Made by a program: the position numbers and the translations under genes. The notes beneath the pieces were generated by a model. It saw only the letters and a program-made list of their open reading frames with translations. It was not told where the DNA came from and ran no database searches. Below, in pieces: positions 8,317 through 18,195 of a stretch of DNA of 36,922 nt; position 1 is the first letter of the stretch; each line of letters opens with the position of its first letter. Source of the DNA: Aquabacterium sp. (GTDB lineage: Bacteria > Pseudomonadota > Gammaproteobacteria > Burkholderiales > Burkholderiaceae_C); the NCBI RefSeq assembly GCF_014378415.1, contig NZ_JACMNS010000106.1, positions 1-36,922 on the forward strand, given 5' to 3'.

Positions 8317-8730
8317 GTGACTGAAACTGGCTTGCCCGTATTGAGCGATGTCCCCGAGACCAAAGCGCCCAAAAAGATCCTGGTGATCGACGACAGCAAC
8401 ACCATCCGGCGCAGTGCCGAGATTTTCCTGAAGCAGGGTGGTTATGAGGTGTTGTTGGCCGAGGACGGTTTCGACGCGCTTGCCAAGGTCAATGACCATG
8501 AGCCCAGCATCATCTTTTGCGACATCCTGATGCCGCGCCTGGATGGTTATCAAACCTGCGCCATCATCAAACGCAACCCGCGTTTCGCGGCCACGCCGGT
8601 GATCATGTTGTCGTCCAAAGACGGGCTTTTTGACAAAGCCCGCGGGCGAATGGTGGGGTCTCAGGATTATTTGACCAAGCCATTCACCAAGGATCAGTTG
8701 CTCCAAGCGGTGGCACAGTACAGTGCCTGA
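8317..8730 (+). CDS. pilG: PilG-type response regulator of twitching motility
   Basis: A 137-residue single receiver domain starting at GTG, with AAAGGA 8 nt upstream. After a 20-residue N-terminal extension come the acidic pocket Asp25-Asp26 (ILVIDDSNTIR), the phospho-acceptor Asp69 (FCDILMPRLDG), the switch Ser99/100 (MLSSK) and Lys121 (YLTKPF). There is no output domain. In the Pil-Chp system PilG is phosphorylated by ChpA and promotes pilus extension and cAMP signalling in Pseudomonas. Position directly before pilH-pilI-pilJ-chpA supports the name. Confidence 0.92.
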   Translation: MTETGLPVLSDVPETKAPKKILVIDDSNTIRRSAEIFLKQGGYEVLLAEDGFDALAKVNDHEPSIIFCDILMPRLDGYQTCAIIKRNPRFAATPVIMLSSKDGLFDKARGRMVGSQDYLTKPFTKDQLLQAVAQYSA

Positions 8731-8732
8731 TT

Positions 8733-8748
8733 GAACCATTTCTGGTTC
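8733..8748 (+). repeat. Small hairpin between pilG and pilH
   Basis: A perfect inverted repeat, GAACCA-TTTC-TGGTTC, starts 3 bp after the pilG stop in the 83-bp pilG-pilH gap. It has no T-run, so it is not a classical terminator. It could be an mRNA-processing or stability element that sets pilG apart from the rest of the operon. This reading is inferred. Confidence 0.4.
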
Positions 8749-8813
8749 TGCGAGACGATTCATCAAGGTCGACGCCGCGTCGTCCACAGCATTCGCCAAG
8801 AGGTTGATCGATC

Positions 8814-9179
8814 ATGTCCATTCAAAAAATCCTGCTGGTTGATGATTCCAAGACAGAGCTGCATGTGCTGTCTGACTTGCTCACCAAAAAAGGTTTCAAG
8901 GTGCGCACCGCTGAAAATGGCGAAGAAGCCTTGCGCCGCCTTCAAGAAGAAAAGCCTGACCTGATCCTGATGGACGTGGTCATGCCCGGTCAAAACGGCT
9001 TCCAGCTCACCCGAGCCATCACCCGCGACCCGGCGTTCGCCGACGTGCCAGTGATCATCTGCACCAGCAAGAATCAGGAAACCGACCGCGTCTGGGGCAT
9101 GCGCCAGGGCGCGCGCGACTACGTGGTCAAGCCGGTGGATGCTGAAGAACTGCTGGCCAAGATCAAGGCGTTTGGTTGA
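8814..9179 (+). CDS. pilH: PilH-type response regulator of twitching motility
   Basis: A 121-residue single receiver domain, close to minimal CheY size. ILLVDDSKTE has the acidic pair Asp10-Asp11, LILMDVVMPGQNG the phospho-acceptor Asp54, IICTSK the switch Thr84, and YVVKPVD the Lys106. AAGAGG precedes the ATG by 10 nt. Like PilG it has no output domain. In the Pil-Chp system PilH opposes PilG and favours retraction or acts as a phosphate sink. The stop is 3 bp before pilI. Confidence 0.92.
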   Translation: MSIQKILLVDDSKTELHVLSDLLTKKGFKVRTAENGEEALRRLQEEKPDLILMDVVMPGQNGFQLTRAITRDPAFADVPVIICTSKNQETDRVWGMRQGARDYVVKPVDAEELLAKIKAFG

Positions 9180-9182
9180 TCC

Positions 9183-9722
9183 ATGGCGAATAAAGAAGCC
9201 CTGCGGGACCTGCAAAAACGCCTGGCCACCCGCTTGCAGGCAGCGCGTGAGCAAGCGCCAACCCGAAACTGGTTGGCGGTGGAAATCGCCGGGCATGGTT
9301 TTTTGCTGCCGCTCGACCAGGCGGGCGAGATCTTTCCCATGTCCGCTTTGCAGCCCGTGCCACACAGTCAGCCCTGGTTTTTGGGTGTGGCCAACCTGCG
9401 CGGACAGTTGCATGGCGTGGTTGACCTGCCTGCTTTTCTGGGCCTGGCCCGGCCGGTGGCTCGTTGGTCGCAAGAGCAGGGGGCCCGTGAGGCTGGCCGG
9501 CTCGTGGCGATGAACAGCTCGCTGCAGCTCAACGTGGCCTTGGTCGTTGACCGGTTGCTGGGGCTGAGAAACCCGGCAGACATGGTGGCCGGCGCCACCC
9601 CTTCACCCGACACGCCTCATTTCATCGGCCAGCAAGTGGTCGATGACAAGGGCCGTGCCTGGTACGAACTCGACCTTGCTGCGTTGACCGCAGACGAGGC
9701 TTTCCTCAAGATCGACGCTTGA
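9183..9722 (+). CDS. pilI: PilI, CheW-like coupling protein of the Pil-Chp system
   Basis: A 179-residue CheW-domain protein. Typical features are a hydrophobic beta-barrel core with WLAVEIAGHGFLLPL, the FPMSALQPVPHSQPWFLGVANLRG segment (here quoted as FPMSALQPVP then WFLGVANLRG) and GVVDLPAFLGL. It should link the receptor PilJ to the histidine kinase ChpA in the polar chemosensory array. It starts 3 bp after pilH and ends 18 bp before pilJ, so all are presumably one transcript. Confidence 0.92.
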   Translation: MANKEALRDLQKRLATRLQAAREQAPTRNWLAVEIAGHGFLLPLDQAGEIFPMSALQPVPHSQPWFLGVANLRGQLHGVVDLPAFLGLARPVARWSQEQGAREAGRLVAMNSSLQLNVALVVDRLLGLRNPADMVAGATPSPDTPHFIGQQVVDDKGRAWYELDLAALTADEAFLKIDA

Positions 9723-9740
9723 CCGTTTGGAGTACAAGGC

Positions 9741-12074
9741 ATGAGTTTCCTGAGTCGAATCAAGGACCTGGGCAAGTCGCAGGACGAAGACGAAGTCCAG
9801 CCGGAGGCTTTGGCCTCCGAGGCGCCAGTGACCTCTTCACGTGTCAACACCGTTGACACCCACAACTCAGTATCGTCCACGCTTCAGCCAGGGGGTGTGA
9901 GCTCGTCCGACTCGATCATTTCCGAGGTGGCGCCTTCCGAATTTCCGCCGGATTACCACGATGCACGCGTCAAGGCCGAGGCCTTGGATGCCGCCAATGC
10001 CGACTCGCGCACTGGTTTGCCGGTGATCGGCAGTTGGCCGCTGGAGCGCCAACAACGTGCGCTGTTCGGGGCCTTCATCCTGGGTGGTTTGGGTTTGCTG
10101 CTCAGCGGCATCCTGTCGGTGAATTCCGCCGATCGCCGTGCGGCGCAAGCCGGGGCGACCGGTCAGGCGCTGATGCAATCGCAACGTCTGGCCAAGTCGG
10201 TGTCGCAGGCCTTGATCGGCCGGGCGCAGGCCTTCCAGGAAGTGGCCGATTCCGCCAAGGTACTGGCCAGCAACGTTCGTGGCTTGGCGCAGGGCGATAG
10301 CTCTTTGGGCCTGACCGAGGTGCCTGCCACGGCCAAGGAGCCCCTGTTGCCCCTGTTGCCCCTGGTGGACCGTGCCGAGAAAAACGCCAAGTTCGTGTTG
10401 GCACAGAAGCAGACGCTGACCCAGGTGAGTCAAGCCCTGCGCGAAGTGAACGGCCAGTCCTCTGAACTGCTGGACCTGGCGGAAGGCATTGCCACGGCCA
10501 AGATCGAAAAAGGTGGTGCGACGTCGGCCGAATTGACCGCGATGAACCAGATGGTCATGCTGACTCAGCGCATCGGCAAGTCGGCCAACGAATTCCTGAC
10601 GGTGGAAGGCGTGTCGACCGAGGCCGTGTTTCTGCTGGGCAAAGATTTGAACGCCTTCAAGGAAATCGTCGATGGTCTGCTGAATGGCAACAAAGATTTG
10701 AACCTCAACGGCGTCAAGGATGCTGAGATGCGTGAGCCGCTCGAAGCCTTGCAAAAGCTGTTCGAGCAGACCCGCACGCAATCGACTTTCATCCTGGGCA
10801 CCTTGCAAGGCCTGGTGGCTGCGCGCGATGCGCAAGTGGCCATCATTGACGACAGCGAACCGTTGCGCAAAGGCCTGGAGCAAGTGCAAACACGCTTGTC
10901 GGGCGGCGCCGGCATTGGCCAGCTGAACATCGTGTTGATCGTGATCTTCCTGGCGATCACGGTGGGGGCCGGCTTTGGCCTGCTTCGGGTGTTCTTCACC
11001 GATCAGACCCAGCGTCGTCAATTGGCCGAAGGCCAACGCCAGGAAGCCGAACGCCAAGAGCGCGAAGCCAAGCGCGTCAACGATGCCAACCAGGCCGCCA
11101 TTTTGCGTTTGATGAACGAGTTGCAAATGGTCGCTGAAGGTGACTTGACGCAACAAGCCACGGTGACCGAAGACATCACCGGCGCCATCGCCGACTCAGT
11201 GAACTTCACGGTGGAAGAACTGCGCAGCCTGGTGGCCCAGGTGCAAAGCACGGTGCAACGCGCCACCGACACCACTCAGCAGGTGGAGGCCACCTCGACC
11301 GAGCTGCTGGCCGCTTCTGACGAGCAGTTGCGCGAGATCCGCGAAACCGGCGAGTCGGTGCTGCAGATGGCGGGCCGGATCAACGAAGTGTCGGCTCAGG
11401 CCCAGCACTCCGCCGAGGTGGCGCGCCAATCGCTGGCCGCCGCCGACACCGGTCTGACCGCCGTGCAGAACGCCATTGGCGGTATGAACACCATCCGCGA
11501 CCAGATCCAGGACACCTCCAAGCGCATCAAGCGGCTGGGCGAATCGTCGCAAGAGATCGGCGAAATCACCGAACTGATCTCGGACATCACCGAGCAGACC
11601 AACGTGCTGGCCTTGAACGCCGCCATTCAGGCCGCGTCAGCCGGTGAAGCCGGCCGAGGCTTCTCCGTGGTGGCCGAAGAAGTGCAGCGGCTGGCCGAAC
11701 GCTCCGGCGATGCGACCAAGCAGATTGCCGCGTTGGTGCGCACCATTCAGACCGACACGCAAGACGCTGTGGCCGCCATGGAGCGCTCCACGCAGGGTGT
11801 GGTTGAAGGCGCCAGGCTGTCAGACGCCGCCGGTTCCGCCCTGGGCGACATTGACCGTGTGTCACGCCGATTGGCCGAACTGATTGAGCACATTTCCGCG
11901 CAGGCTTTGCGTGAAGCAGAATCTGCGAACGTGGTCGTCTTGAACATCCAGCACATTTTTGCGGTGACCGAGCAGACCGGTGAAGGCACCCGATCAACGA
12001 CCCAGCTCGTGCGCGAGCTGTCCAAGACCGCCGACGAACTCCAGCAGTCGGTGTCCCGGTTCAAGATCGTTTAA
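9741..12074 (+). CDS. pilJ: PilJ, methyl-accepting chemoreceptor for type IV pili
   Basis: A 777-residue membrane receptor with GGAG 8 nt upstream of the ATG. An unusual cytoplasmic N-terminus of about 105 residues, acidic and Ser-rich, precedes the first membrane helix (about 106-126). A periplasmic region with two PilJ-type sensor repeats follows, then the second helix at about 394-419 ([19 protein letters not shown]), a HAMP-like linker and a long coiled coil. The hairpin tip near residues 612-645 contains [16 protein letters not shown] and [18 protein letters not shown], the kinase-control signature of MCPs. It senses pilus-linked surface cues and controls ChpA. The long N-terminal extension is longer than in Pseudomonas PilJ. 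Confidence 0.93.
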   Translation: MSFLSRIKDLGKSQDEDEVQPEALASEAPVTSSRVNTVDTHNSVSSTLQPGGVSSSDSIISEVAPSEFPPDYHDARVKAEALDAANADSRTGLPVIGSWPLERQQRALFGAFILGGLGLLLSGILSVNSADRRAAQAGATGQALMQSQRLAKSVSQALIGRAQAFQEVADSAKVLASNVRGLAQGDSSLGLTEVPATAKEPLLPLLPLVDRAEKNAKFVLAQKQTLTQVSQALREVNGQSSELLDLAEGIATAKIEKGGATSAELTAMNQMVMLTQRIGKSANEFLTVEGVSTEAVFLLGKDLNAFKEIVDGLLNGNKDLNLNGVKDAEMREPLEALQKLFEQTRTQSTFILGTLQGLVAARDAQVAIIDDSEPLRKGLEQVQTRLSGGAGIGQLNIVLIVIFLAITVGAGFGLLRVFFTDQTQRRQLAEGQRQEAERQEREAKRVNDANQAAILRLMNELQMVAEGDLTQQATVTEDITGAIADSVNFTVEELRSLVAQVQSTVQRATDTTQQVEATSTELLAASDEQLREIRETGESVLQMAGRINEVSAQAQHSAEVARQSLAAADTGLTAVQNAIGGMNTIRDQIQDTSKRIKRLGESSQEIGEITELISDITEQTNVLALNAAIQAASAGEAGRGFSVVAEEVQRLAERSGDATKQIAALVRTIQTDTQDAVAAMERSTQGVVEGARLSDAAGSALGDIDRVSRRLAELIEHISAQALREAESANVVVLNIQHIFAVTEQTGEGTRSTTQLVRELSKTADELQQSVSRFKIV

Positions 12075-12093
12075 GACCTGAGACTCGACCCCC

Positions 12094-15000
12094 ATGGACA
12101 GCATGCAAGCAGCCCCGATGTCAGACGATCTCAGCGCCCTGGCGTGGGTTCAGGAAGAACTCCGCAAGTCTCTGGATGCCGCGCACAAGGCGCTGCACCG
12201 TGGCCTCAAGGACGCCAGTTCGTCCGAGTCCGACATGGATGCGCGCGATCCGGCCGTGCTACGGCAGGCGCGACAGCAAATCCACCAGGGTGTGGGGGCG
12301 TTGGAGTTGGCGGGCTTGCCCGCCGGTGCCACCTTGCTGCGTGCCAGTGAAGCCGTCGTCCAAAAGTTCATCAACCGGCCGGCGTCGCTGACGGAAGCCG
12401 CTGTGCTGACGTTGGAGCGCGGCTCCTTTGCCCTGATGGACTACATCGGGCGCCGACTGAACGGCAAAAACGTGTCGGCGCTGGCGCTGTTCCCCCAATA
12501 CGAAGCTCTGATGTCCCTGGCTGGCACCACCTTGCCGCGCCCCACTGATCTGTGGAGCCAGGACTGGCCCAAGGTGGCGCTGGAAGCGCCGTTGGCGCCG
12601 CCCGAGTCGGCTGTGCCGCGTGCTGCGGACGAAGCCACGGTGGATGATTTCGAGTCGGGCCTGCTGGCCTTGCTGCGTCGCAATCAGCCGCGTGATGCGG
12701 TCGCCTTGGCCGATTTGTGCGCTTCGCTGGCCAGTGGCTCGTCGCAACGCCATGCGCACCGTGAATCGGCCACCTGGATGTTGGCCAGCGGTTTCCTGGA
12801 AGCCCTGGCGGGCGACCATGTGCCCCTGACGGTGCATGCCAAGCGCGTGCTGTCCTCGTTGCTCAAGCAACTGCGTGTGTTGGTGCAGGGCAAGGAAACC
12901 CCTTCTGATCGCCTGGCACAAGAGCTGTTGTTCTTCTGCGCGCAGGCGTCGGGCTCGAACGCCAAGCCTGATTCGGTGCTCTCGAACGTGCGACGCACCT
13001 TTGGCCTCGACCAACATGCGCCGGTCAACCTGCTGGAATCCAGCCTGGGCCGCTATGACCCCGCCTGGGTGGCGCAAGCCGTCAAACGCGTGGCCGGTGC
13101 CAAGGATGGCTGGTCGGCCGTCGCGGCTGGCGAATTGCTGCGCCTGGGCGGCCTCAACGAACAATTCGCCCTGGTGAGCGAATCGCTCAAGCGGCTGTAC
13201 CCCGATGGCGAAGTGTTGGCCGAAGCCTTGTCCCAGGCCGTGGCGCAAACCGTTCAAACAGGGCAGGCGCCTGAACCCAGCCTGGCCATGGAAGTGGCCA
13301 CCAGCCTCTTGTACCAAGAGGCTTCGCTGGAAGATGGTGAGTTCGACCACGCCGATCAGAAAGACCGCATTCGCCGCCTGGCCGCCCGCATCGACGCCGT
13401 CCGCCTGGGCCAGCCAGCTCAGCCGCTGGAATCGTGGATGGAAGACCTCTATCGCCGTGTGTCCGAGCGCCAGACCATTGGCAGCGTGGTGCAGGAGTTG
13501 CGCATCAACCTGAGCGAAGCCGAAAAGAACATCGACCAGTTCTTCCGTGATCCTACTCAGCCGGCATCGCTGGTCAACGTGCCTACCCAATTGCTGGCCA
13601 TGCGTGGTGTGCTGGCCGTGTTGGGCCTGGACATGGCGGGGCACGCCACGGTGCGCATGCGCGAAGACGTTGATCACCTGCTGCAACCCGACACCAATGT
13701 GCAAGAAGCCGGCGACGCGGGCGTGTTCGACCGCCTGGCCACCAACCTGGGCGCCTTGGGCTTCCTGATCGACATGCTGGGCGTGCAGCCCAACCTGGTC
13801 AAATCGCTGTTCAAGTACGACCCCGACACCGGCGTGTTGTCGCCCTTGATGGGCCGCGAGCGTTCGGCGCCGATCCCGGTGGCCTTGCCTGACCCGGTCG
13901 AAGCCGCTGCGCAAAAAGCCGAGCGCGACGAAGTGCAGACCGCGGCCGAAGCCTTGGTCGAGTCGGTCACCCGCGATGAAGTGTCCTTGAGGGATGTCTC
14001 GGACGAATTGCAGAAGCTGGCCGACACGCCCATGGTGCAAGACCAGCCGGCCCTGGCCGACACCGTGGCGTCCGCCCAAGCGGCCTTGGCCACGGCCCAG
14101 GCTTCAGACGATGAAGACGCCCAGACGCTGGCCCGCGAGCAGGTCGCCCAGGTCATGGCCGATTTCGCGCAATCGGTGTCCGAACCTGTGGGCCTGGACC
14201 TGCCTGTCGGTGAAACCTTCACCGACAGCGGCCACACCCCCCTGATGCCCACACCCGTGGTGCCGGCCGAACCCACCGGCCTGGAAGACGACGACGAGAT
14301 GCGCGCCATCTTCCTGGAAGAGGCCAACGAAGTCATCGCCAGCGCCGTGGAGGCGACCGAAGGCTTGCTTGCCCAGCCAGGCGATATCACCTTGCTCACC
14401 AGCGTGCGCCGCGGCTTCCACACGCTGAAGGGCAGTTCGCGCATGGTCGGCCTGAATGACTACGGCGAGGCGGGCTGGGCCTGCGAGCAACTGTTCAACA
14501 CCTGGATGGCGTCGCAAGCGCCGGCCAGTCCTGACTTGCTGGGCTTCACTTCCGAAGCGCTGGACTACATGGCGGGTTGGACCCAGGCCATCGAGGCTCG
14601 CCAAGCCCAGGGTTGGCACAGCGCCGACCTGGTCCGCGCCGCCGAGACTCTGCGCCTGGAAGGGCGGCGTGTGCCGATTGGTGGCGGATCCACCTTCGCG
14701 GCCACGGATGTCCAATCCGTCGCGGCTGAAGAATCCTCCGCCCCGGCTGACGACGACCTGTCTGACCTGACCTTGCCCCTGGTCGATCTGGGGGGCGAGC
14801 AGGAGACGTCAACGTCTCCTGAAGATGAGCCTGTCACCCAGCCATCGGCGTTCACCGATGCCCACCTGCCCAGCATTGAGGGCGATTTGCTGACCCTGGA
14901 GTTGCCGCCCGAAGAGGATGACGCCGCGGCATCGCCGCCGGCATCCGAACTTGCAGAGCCCGATTTGCTGCTGGAAGACGAGTTGCCCGTGGAGCCCGAG

Positions 15001-18000
15001 CCCCCAGCCGAGTCCGACGACCAGGTCAAGGTCATCGGCCCGCTGCGCATCAGCATCCCGCTCTTCAACATTTACCTGAACGAGGCCGACGAGCAGTCTC
15101 GCCGCCTGTGCACCTCGCTCAGCGAATGGGCGCTGGAGTTGCACCACCCGGTGTCGGAAGACGCGATCGCCTTGGCGCATTCGCTGGCGGGCAATTCCGC
15201 CACCGTGGGCTACGCCGAGCTGTCGCAACTGGCGCGCCTGCTGGAGCACAGCCTGATGCGTGCCCATGCGCTGGGCCGCGGTGAGCCGGAAGTGGCCGCC
15301 TTGTTCAATGAAGCGGCCGACGACATCCGTCACCTGCTGCACCAGTTTGCCGCCGGTTTCCTCAAGACCCCGAACGACGAACTGATGCGCCGCCTGGAGG
15401 TGTACGACCACACCGCCTCGCGTCGCCTGGAAGCGCGCAGCCTGCTGGGTGAACTTGACGCGGGCAATGCTGATGAAGGCCCGTCCAACTCTGACGAGAA
15501 CCGGAGCCATGGGCACCTGCGGCTGGTGCACTCGGCCGATGAGTGGGCGGTGCCTGGTTCGTCGTTCGACCAGTCTTCGCACGATGAAGTGGTGCCCACG
15601 CAGCCCAGCCCCTTGGGCCAGGCCGAGATCAAATCCCTCGACTCGCTGCCCGAGGTGCTGGCCGCCTCGTCGCCGATCATGCGCAAAGCCGACAGCATCA
15701 CTGGCTTGGACGACCGCGATGACCTGGAAGCCCGCGACGCCGTCGATTCCGACCTCTTCCCCATTTTCGAAGAAGAAGCGCAAGAGTTGCTGCCCCAACT
15801 GGCCAGCCAGATGCGCGAGTGGCTGGAGCAGCCCACGCACCCGGCCGCGCCCGCAGCCTGCATGCGCACTCTGCACACCTTCAAGGGTGGCGCGCGTCTG
15901 GCCGGTGCCATGCGTCTGGGTGAATTGGCCCACCGCCTTGAAACCACCATCGAGCACCTGATCGGTTCCGAGTCGATCACGCGCGACGAGGTCGAACCTC
16001 TTGAAGCCCGTGTTGATGCGCTGGTTGAAGAGTTCGAGGCTTTGTCGCAGTGTGATGCGCAGACTTACAACGCCGAGGTCAGCAAGCCTCTGCCTCCGGC
16101 CGAACCGGTCGAGTCGGTGTCGCGCGTGGTCGAGTCGCTGTCGGCTGATGCCGTGAGCCCGTTGACACCGCCTGCCCCCCCGACGCCGCTGTTGCGCGCC
16201 GCTGTGGACGTGCCTGGTGGCGCCTCGGCTTTGCCCGCCGTGATCGACTGGACCACCCTGGCCAACAACGGCCGCCGCCTGACCGTGGCGCCCAAGCGCG
16301 ACCACACGCAAGCCGCCGTTCAGGCCGTGGTGCGCGTGCGTCCGCAACTGCTGGATCGCCTGGTCAACCACGCCGGTGAGGTCAGCATCGCCCGCACCCG
16401 CATTGCCTCGCAAGTGGGCCAGATCCGTGGCTCGCTCACCGACCTGACGGACAACTTGGGCCGCTTGCGCCAGCAATTGCGCGACATCGAACTGCAAGCT
16501 GACACGCAGCTCAACACCCGCCTTGAAGCCGCCCGTGCAGCCAGCCAGAACTTCGACCCGCTTGAGTTCGACCGCTACACGCGCTTCCAGGAGCTGACCC
16601 GCATGATGGCCGAGTCGGTGAACGACGTGGCCACGGTGCAGCGCTCCCTGAACCGCACGCTCGAAGTCGCCGAAGACCAATTGGCCGCCCAGGCCCGCTT
16701 GACGCGAGACCTGCAGGACGACCTGCTGCGCACGCGCATGGTCGAGTTCGAAGGCCTGTCTGACCGCCTGTACCGCGTCGTGCGCCAGGCCGCCAAGGAA
16801 ACCGGTAAGCAGGTCAAGCTGGACATCGTTGGTGGTGCCACCGAAGTCGACCGGGGCGTGCTGGAGCGCATGACCGGCGCCTTCGAGCATTTGCTGCGCA
16901 ATTGCATCACCCACGGCATCGAGCTTCCGGCCGTGCGCCAGGCCGCGGGCAAGGATCCAGCTGGTCTGGTGATCGTGTCCCTGCGCCAGGAAGGCAATGA
17001 AGTCTCGCTGGAGTTCCGCGATGACGGCGCTGGCCTGAACCTCGACCGCATCCGCGAGAAGGCCGTGGCCATGGGCCTGATCCAGCCAGACGTGGACGTG
17101 CCGCCTGGTGATTTGGCCCAGATGATTTTCACGCCCGGTTTCTCGACGGCCGACACCGTCACCGAATTGGCCGGGCGCGGCATCGGCATGGACGTGGTGC
17201 GCTCTGAAGTGAACGCCATGGGCGGTCGCATTGAAACGTCCACGGCAGCGGGGCAGGGCACCAGCTTCAAGTTGGTTCTGCCTTTGACCACGGCGGTCAC
17301 CAAGGTGGTGATGCTGCGTTGCGGTGAGGTCACCGTGGCCGTGCCCACCCACTTGATTGAAATGGTGCGCCGTGCCAAACCGGCCGAGGTCGAACAGGCC
17401 TACGAGTTCGGCACCTACCAGTTCGCCGACCTGGCCCTGCCCTTCTACTGGCTGGGCGCCTTGCTGCAGAACAGCCCGCGCGGCGTGGCCAAAGGCCGTT
17501 CGCTGCCGGTGATCGTGGTGCGCTCGGCGCAGCAACGCATCGCCATGCACGTGGACGAAGTGTTGGGCAACCATGAAGTGGTCGTCAAGAACTTGGGGCC
17601 GCAGCTGTCGCGCCTGCCTGGCTTGGCGGGCATGACCTTGCTGGCCTCGGGCGCCGTCTCGCTGATCTACAACCCGGTGGCCTTGGCCACGGTCTATGGC
17701 GATGTGGCCCAGGCTTACACCAAAGCCGCTTTGCACGCCGTGGCCAACGGTGAAGAAACCGAAGCGCAGCAAGCGGCGGCCGTGGCTGTTCAGGCCTTGC
17801 CCCCGCTGGTCCTGGTGGTCGATGATTCCTTGACCGTGCGCCGCGTCACCCAGCGCCTGTTGACGCGTGAAGGCTACCGCGTCGTGCTGGCAAAGGATGG
17901 CATGGACGCCCTGGAGCGCCTGGCCGAAGAGGTCCCGGTGGTGGTGCTCTCCGACATCGAAATGCCGCGCATGGATGGTTTCGACCTGGTGCGCAACATC

Positions 18001-18195
18001 CGTGGCAATGAGCGTTGGAAGCAATTGCCGGTGGTGATGATTTCGTCGCGCATCGCCCAGAAGCACCGCGATTACGCCACGCAGCTGGGCGCTAACCATT
18101 ACCTGGGCAAGCCTTACGGCGAAGAAGAACTGCTGGCCCTGGTGGCACGCTACGCCTTGCAGCGAGAGGCGGCAAGTGTGAGTGGCGGCGCCTGA
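12094..18195 (+). CDS. chpA: ChpA/PilL hybrid histidine kinase of the Pil-Chp system
   Basis: A giant CheA-type kinase of 2033 residues. The first 600 or so residues form a helical PilL N-terminal region without clear phospho-His. Hpt-like modules follow with His776 (FHTLKG), His1029 (AHSLAG, with Ala where Lys is usual) and His1261 (LHTFKG), separated by acidic Pro-rich linkers. Next are a CheA dimerisation/phosphoacceptor-linker region from about 1410, the ATPase (N-box HLLRNCITHGIE from about 1597, DDGAGLNLDRIREKA, GRGIGMDVV), a CheW domain (about 1729-1870) and a receiver domain with Asp1954 (LSDIEMPRMDG). It phosphorylates PilG and PilH. Start could be 12094 or 12118. The final 14 bp overlap the diguanylate cyclase gene. 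Fewer Hpt units are visible than in Pseudomonas ChpA. Confidence 0.93.
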   Translation: MDSMQAAPMSDDLSALAWVQEELRKSLDAAHKALHRGLKDASSSESDMDARDPAVLRQARQQIHQGVGALELAGLPAGATLLRASEAVVQKFINRPASLTEAAVLTLERGSFALMDYIGRRLNGKNVSALALFPQYEALMSLAGTTLPRPTDLWSQDWPKVALEAPLAPPESAVPRAADEATVDDFESGLLALLRRNQPRDAVALADLCASLASGSSQRHAHRESATWMLASGFLEALAGDHVPLTVHAKRVLSSLLKQLRVLVQGKETPSDRLAQELLFFCAQASGSNAKPDSVLSNVRRTFGLDQHAPVNLLESSLGRYDPAWVAQAVKRVAGAKDGWSAVAAGELLRLGGLNEQFALVSESLKRLYPDGEVLAEALSQAVAQTVQTGQAPEPSLAMEVATSLLYQEASLEDGEFDHADQKDRIRRLAARIDAVRLGQPAQPLESWMEDLYRRVSERQTIGSVVQELRINLSEAEKNIDQFFRDPTQPASLVNVPTQLLAMRGVLAVLGLDMAGHATVRMREDVDHLLQPDTNVQEAGDAGVFDRLATNLGALGFLIDMLGVQPNLVKSLFKYDPDTGVLSPLMGRERSAPIPVALPDPVEAAAQKAERDEVQTAAEALVESVTRDEVSLRDVSDELQKLADTPMVQDQPALADTVASAQAALATAQASDDEDAQTLAREQVAQVMADFAQSVSEPVGLDLPVGETFTDSGHTPLMPTPVVPAEPTGLEDDDEMRAIFLEEANEVIASAVEATEGLLAQPGDITLLTSVRRGFHTLKGSSRMVGLNDYGEAGWACEQLFNTWMASQAPASPDLLGFTSEALDYMAGWTQAIEARQAQGWHSADLVRAAETLRLEGRRVPIGGGSTFAATDVQSVAAEESSAPADDDLSDLTLPLVDLGGEQETSTSPEDEPVTQPSAFTDAHLPSIEGDLLTLELPPEEDDAAASPPASELAEPDLLLEDELPVEPEPPAESDDQVKVIGPLRISIPLFNIYLNEADEQSRRLCTSLSEWALELHHPVSEDAIALAHSLAGNSATVGYAELSQLARLLEHSLMRAHALGRGEPEVAALFNEAADDIRHLLHQFAAGFLKTPNDELMRRLEVYDHTASRRLEARSLLGELDAGNADEGPSNSDENRSHGHLRLVHSADEWAVPGSSFDQSSHDEVVPTQPSPLGQAEIKSLDSLPEVLAASSPIMRKADSITGLDDRDDLEARDAVDSDLFPIFEEEAQELLPQLASQMREWLEQPTHPAAPAACMRTLHTFKGGARLAGAMRLGELAHRLETTIEHLIGSESITRDEVEPLEARVDALVEEFEALSQCDAQTYNAEVSKPLPPAEPVESVSRVVESLSADAVSPLTPPAPPTPLLRAAVDVPGGASALPAVIDWTTLANNGRRLTVAPKRDHTQAAVQAVVRVRPQLLDRLVNHAGEVSIARTRIASQVGQIRGSLTDLTDNLGRLRQQLRDIELQADTQLNTRLEAARAASQNFDPLEFDRYTRFQELTRMMAESVNDVATVQRSLNRTLEVAEDQLAAQARLTRDLQDDLLRTRMVEFEGLSDRLYRVVRQAAKETGKQVKLDIVGGATEVDRGVLERMTGAFEHLLRNCITHGIELPAVRQAAGKDPAGLVIVSLRQEGNEVSLEFRDDGAGLNLDRIREKAVAMGLIQPDVDVPPGDLAQMIFTPGFSTADTVTELAGRGIGMDVVRSEVNAMGGRIETSTAAGQGTSFKLVLPLTTAVTKVVMLRCGEVTVAVPTHLIEMVRRAKPAEVEQAYEFGTYQFADLALPFYWLGALLQNSPRGVAKGRSLPVIVVRSAQQRIAMHVDEVLGNHEVVVKNLGPQLSRLPGLAGMTLLASGAVSLIYNPVALATVYGDVAQAYTKAALHAVANGEETEAQQAAAVAVQALPPLVLVVDDSLTVRRVTQRLLTREGYRVVLAKDGMDALERLAEEVPVVVLSDIEMPRMDGFDLVRNIRGNERWKQLPVVMISSRIAQKHRDYATQLGANHYLGKPYGEEELLALVARYALQREAASVSGGA

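Noticed and set aside
9867..14079. Two long antisense frames across pilJ and the start of chpA.
   Set aside because: Same GC-bias effect. The plus-strand products are unambiguous.
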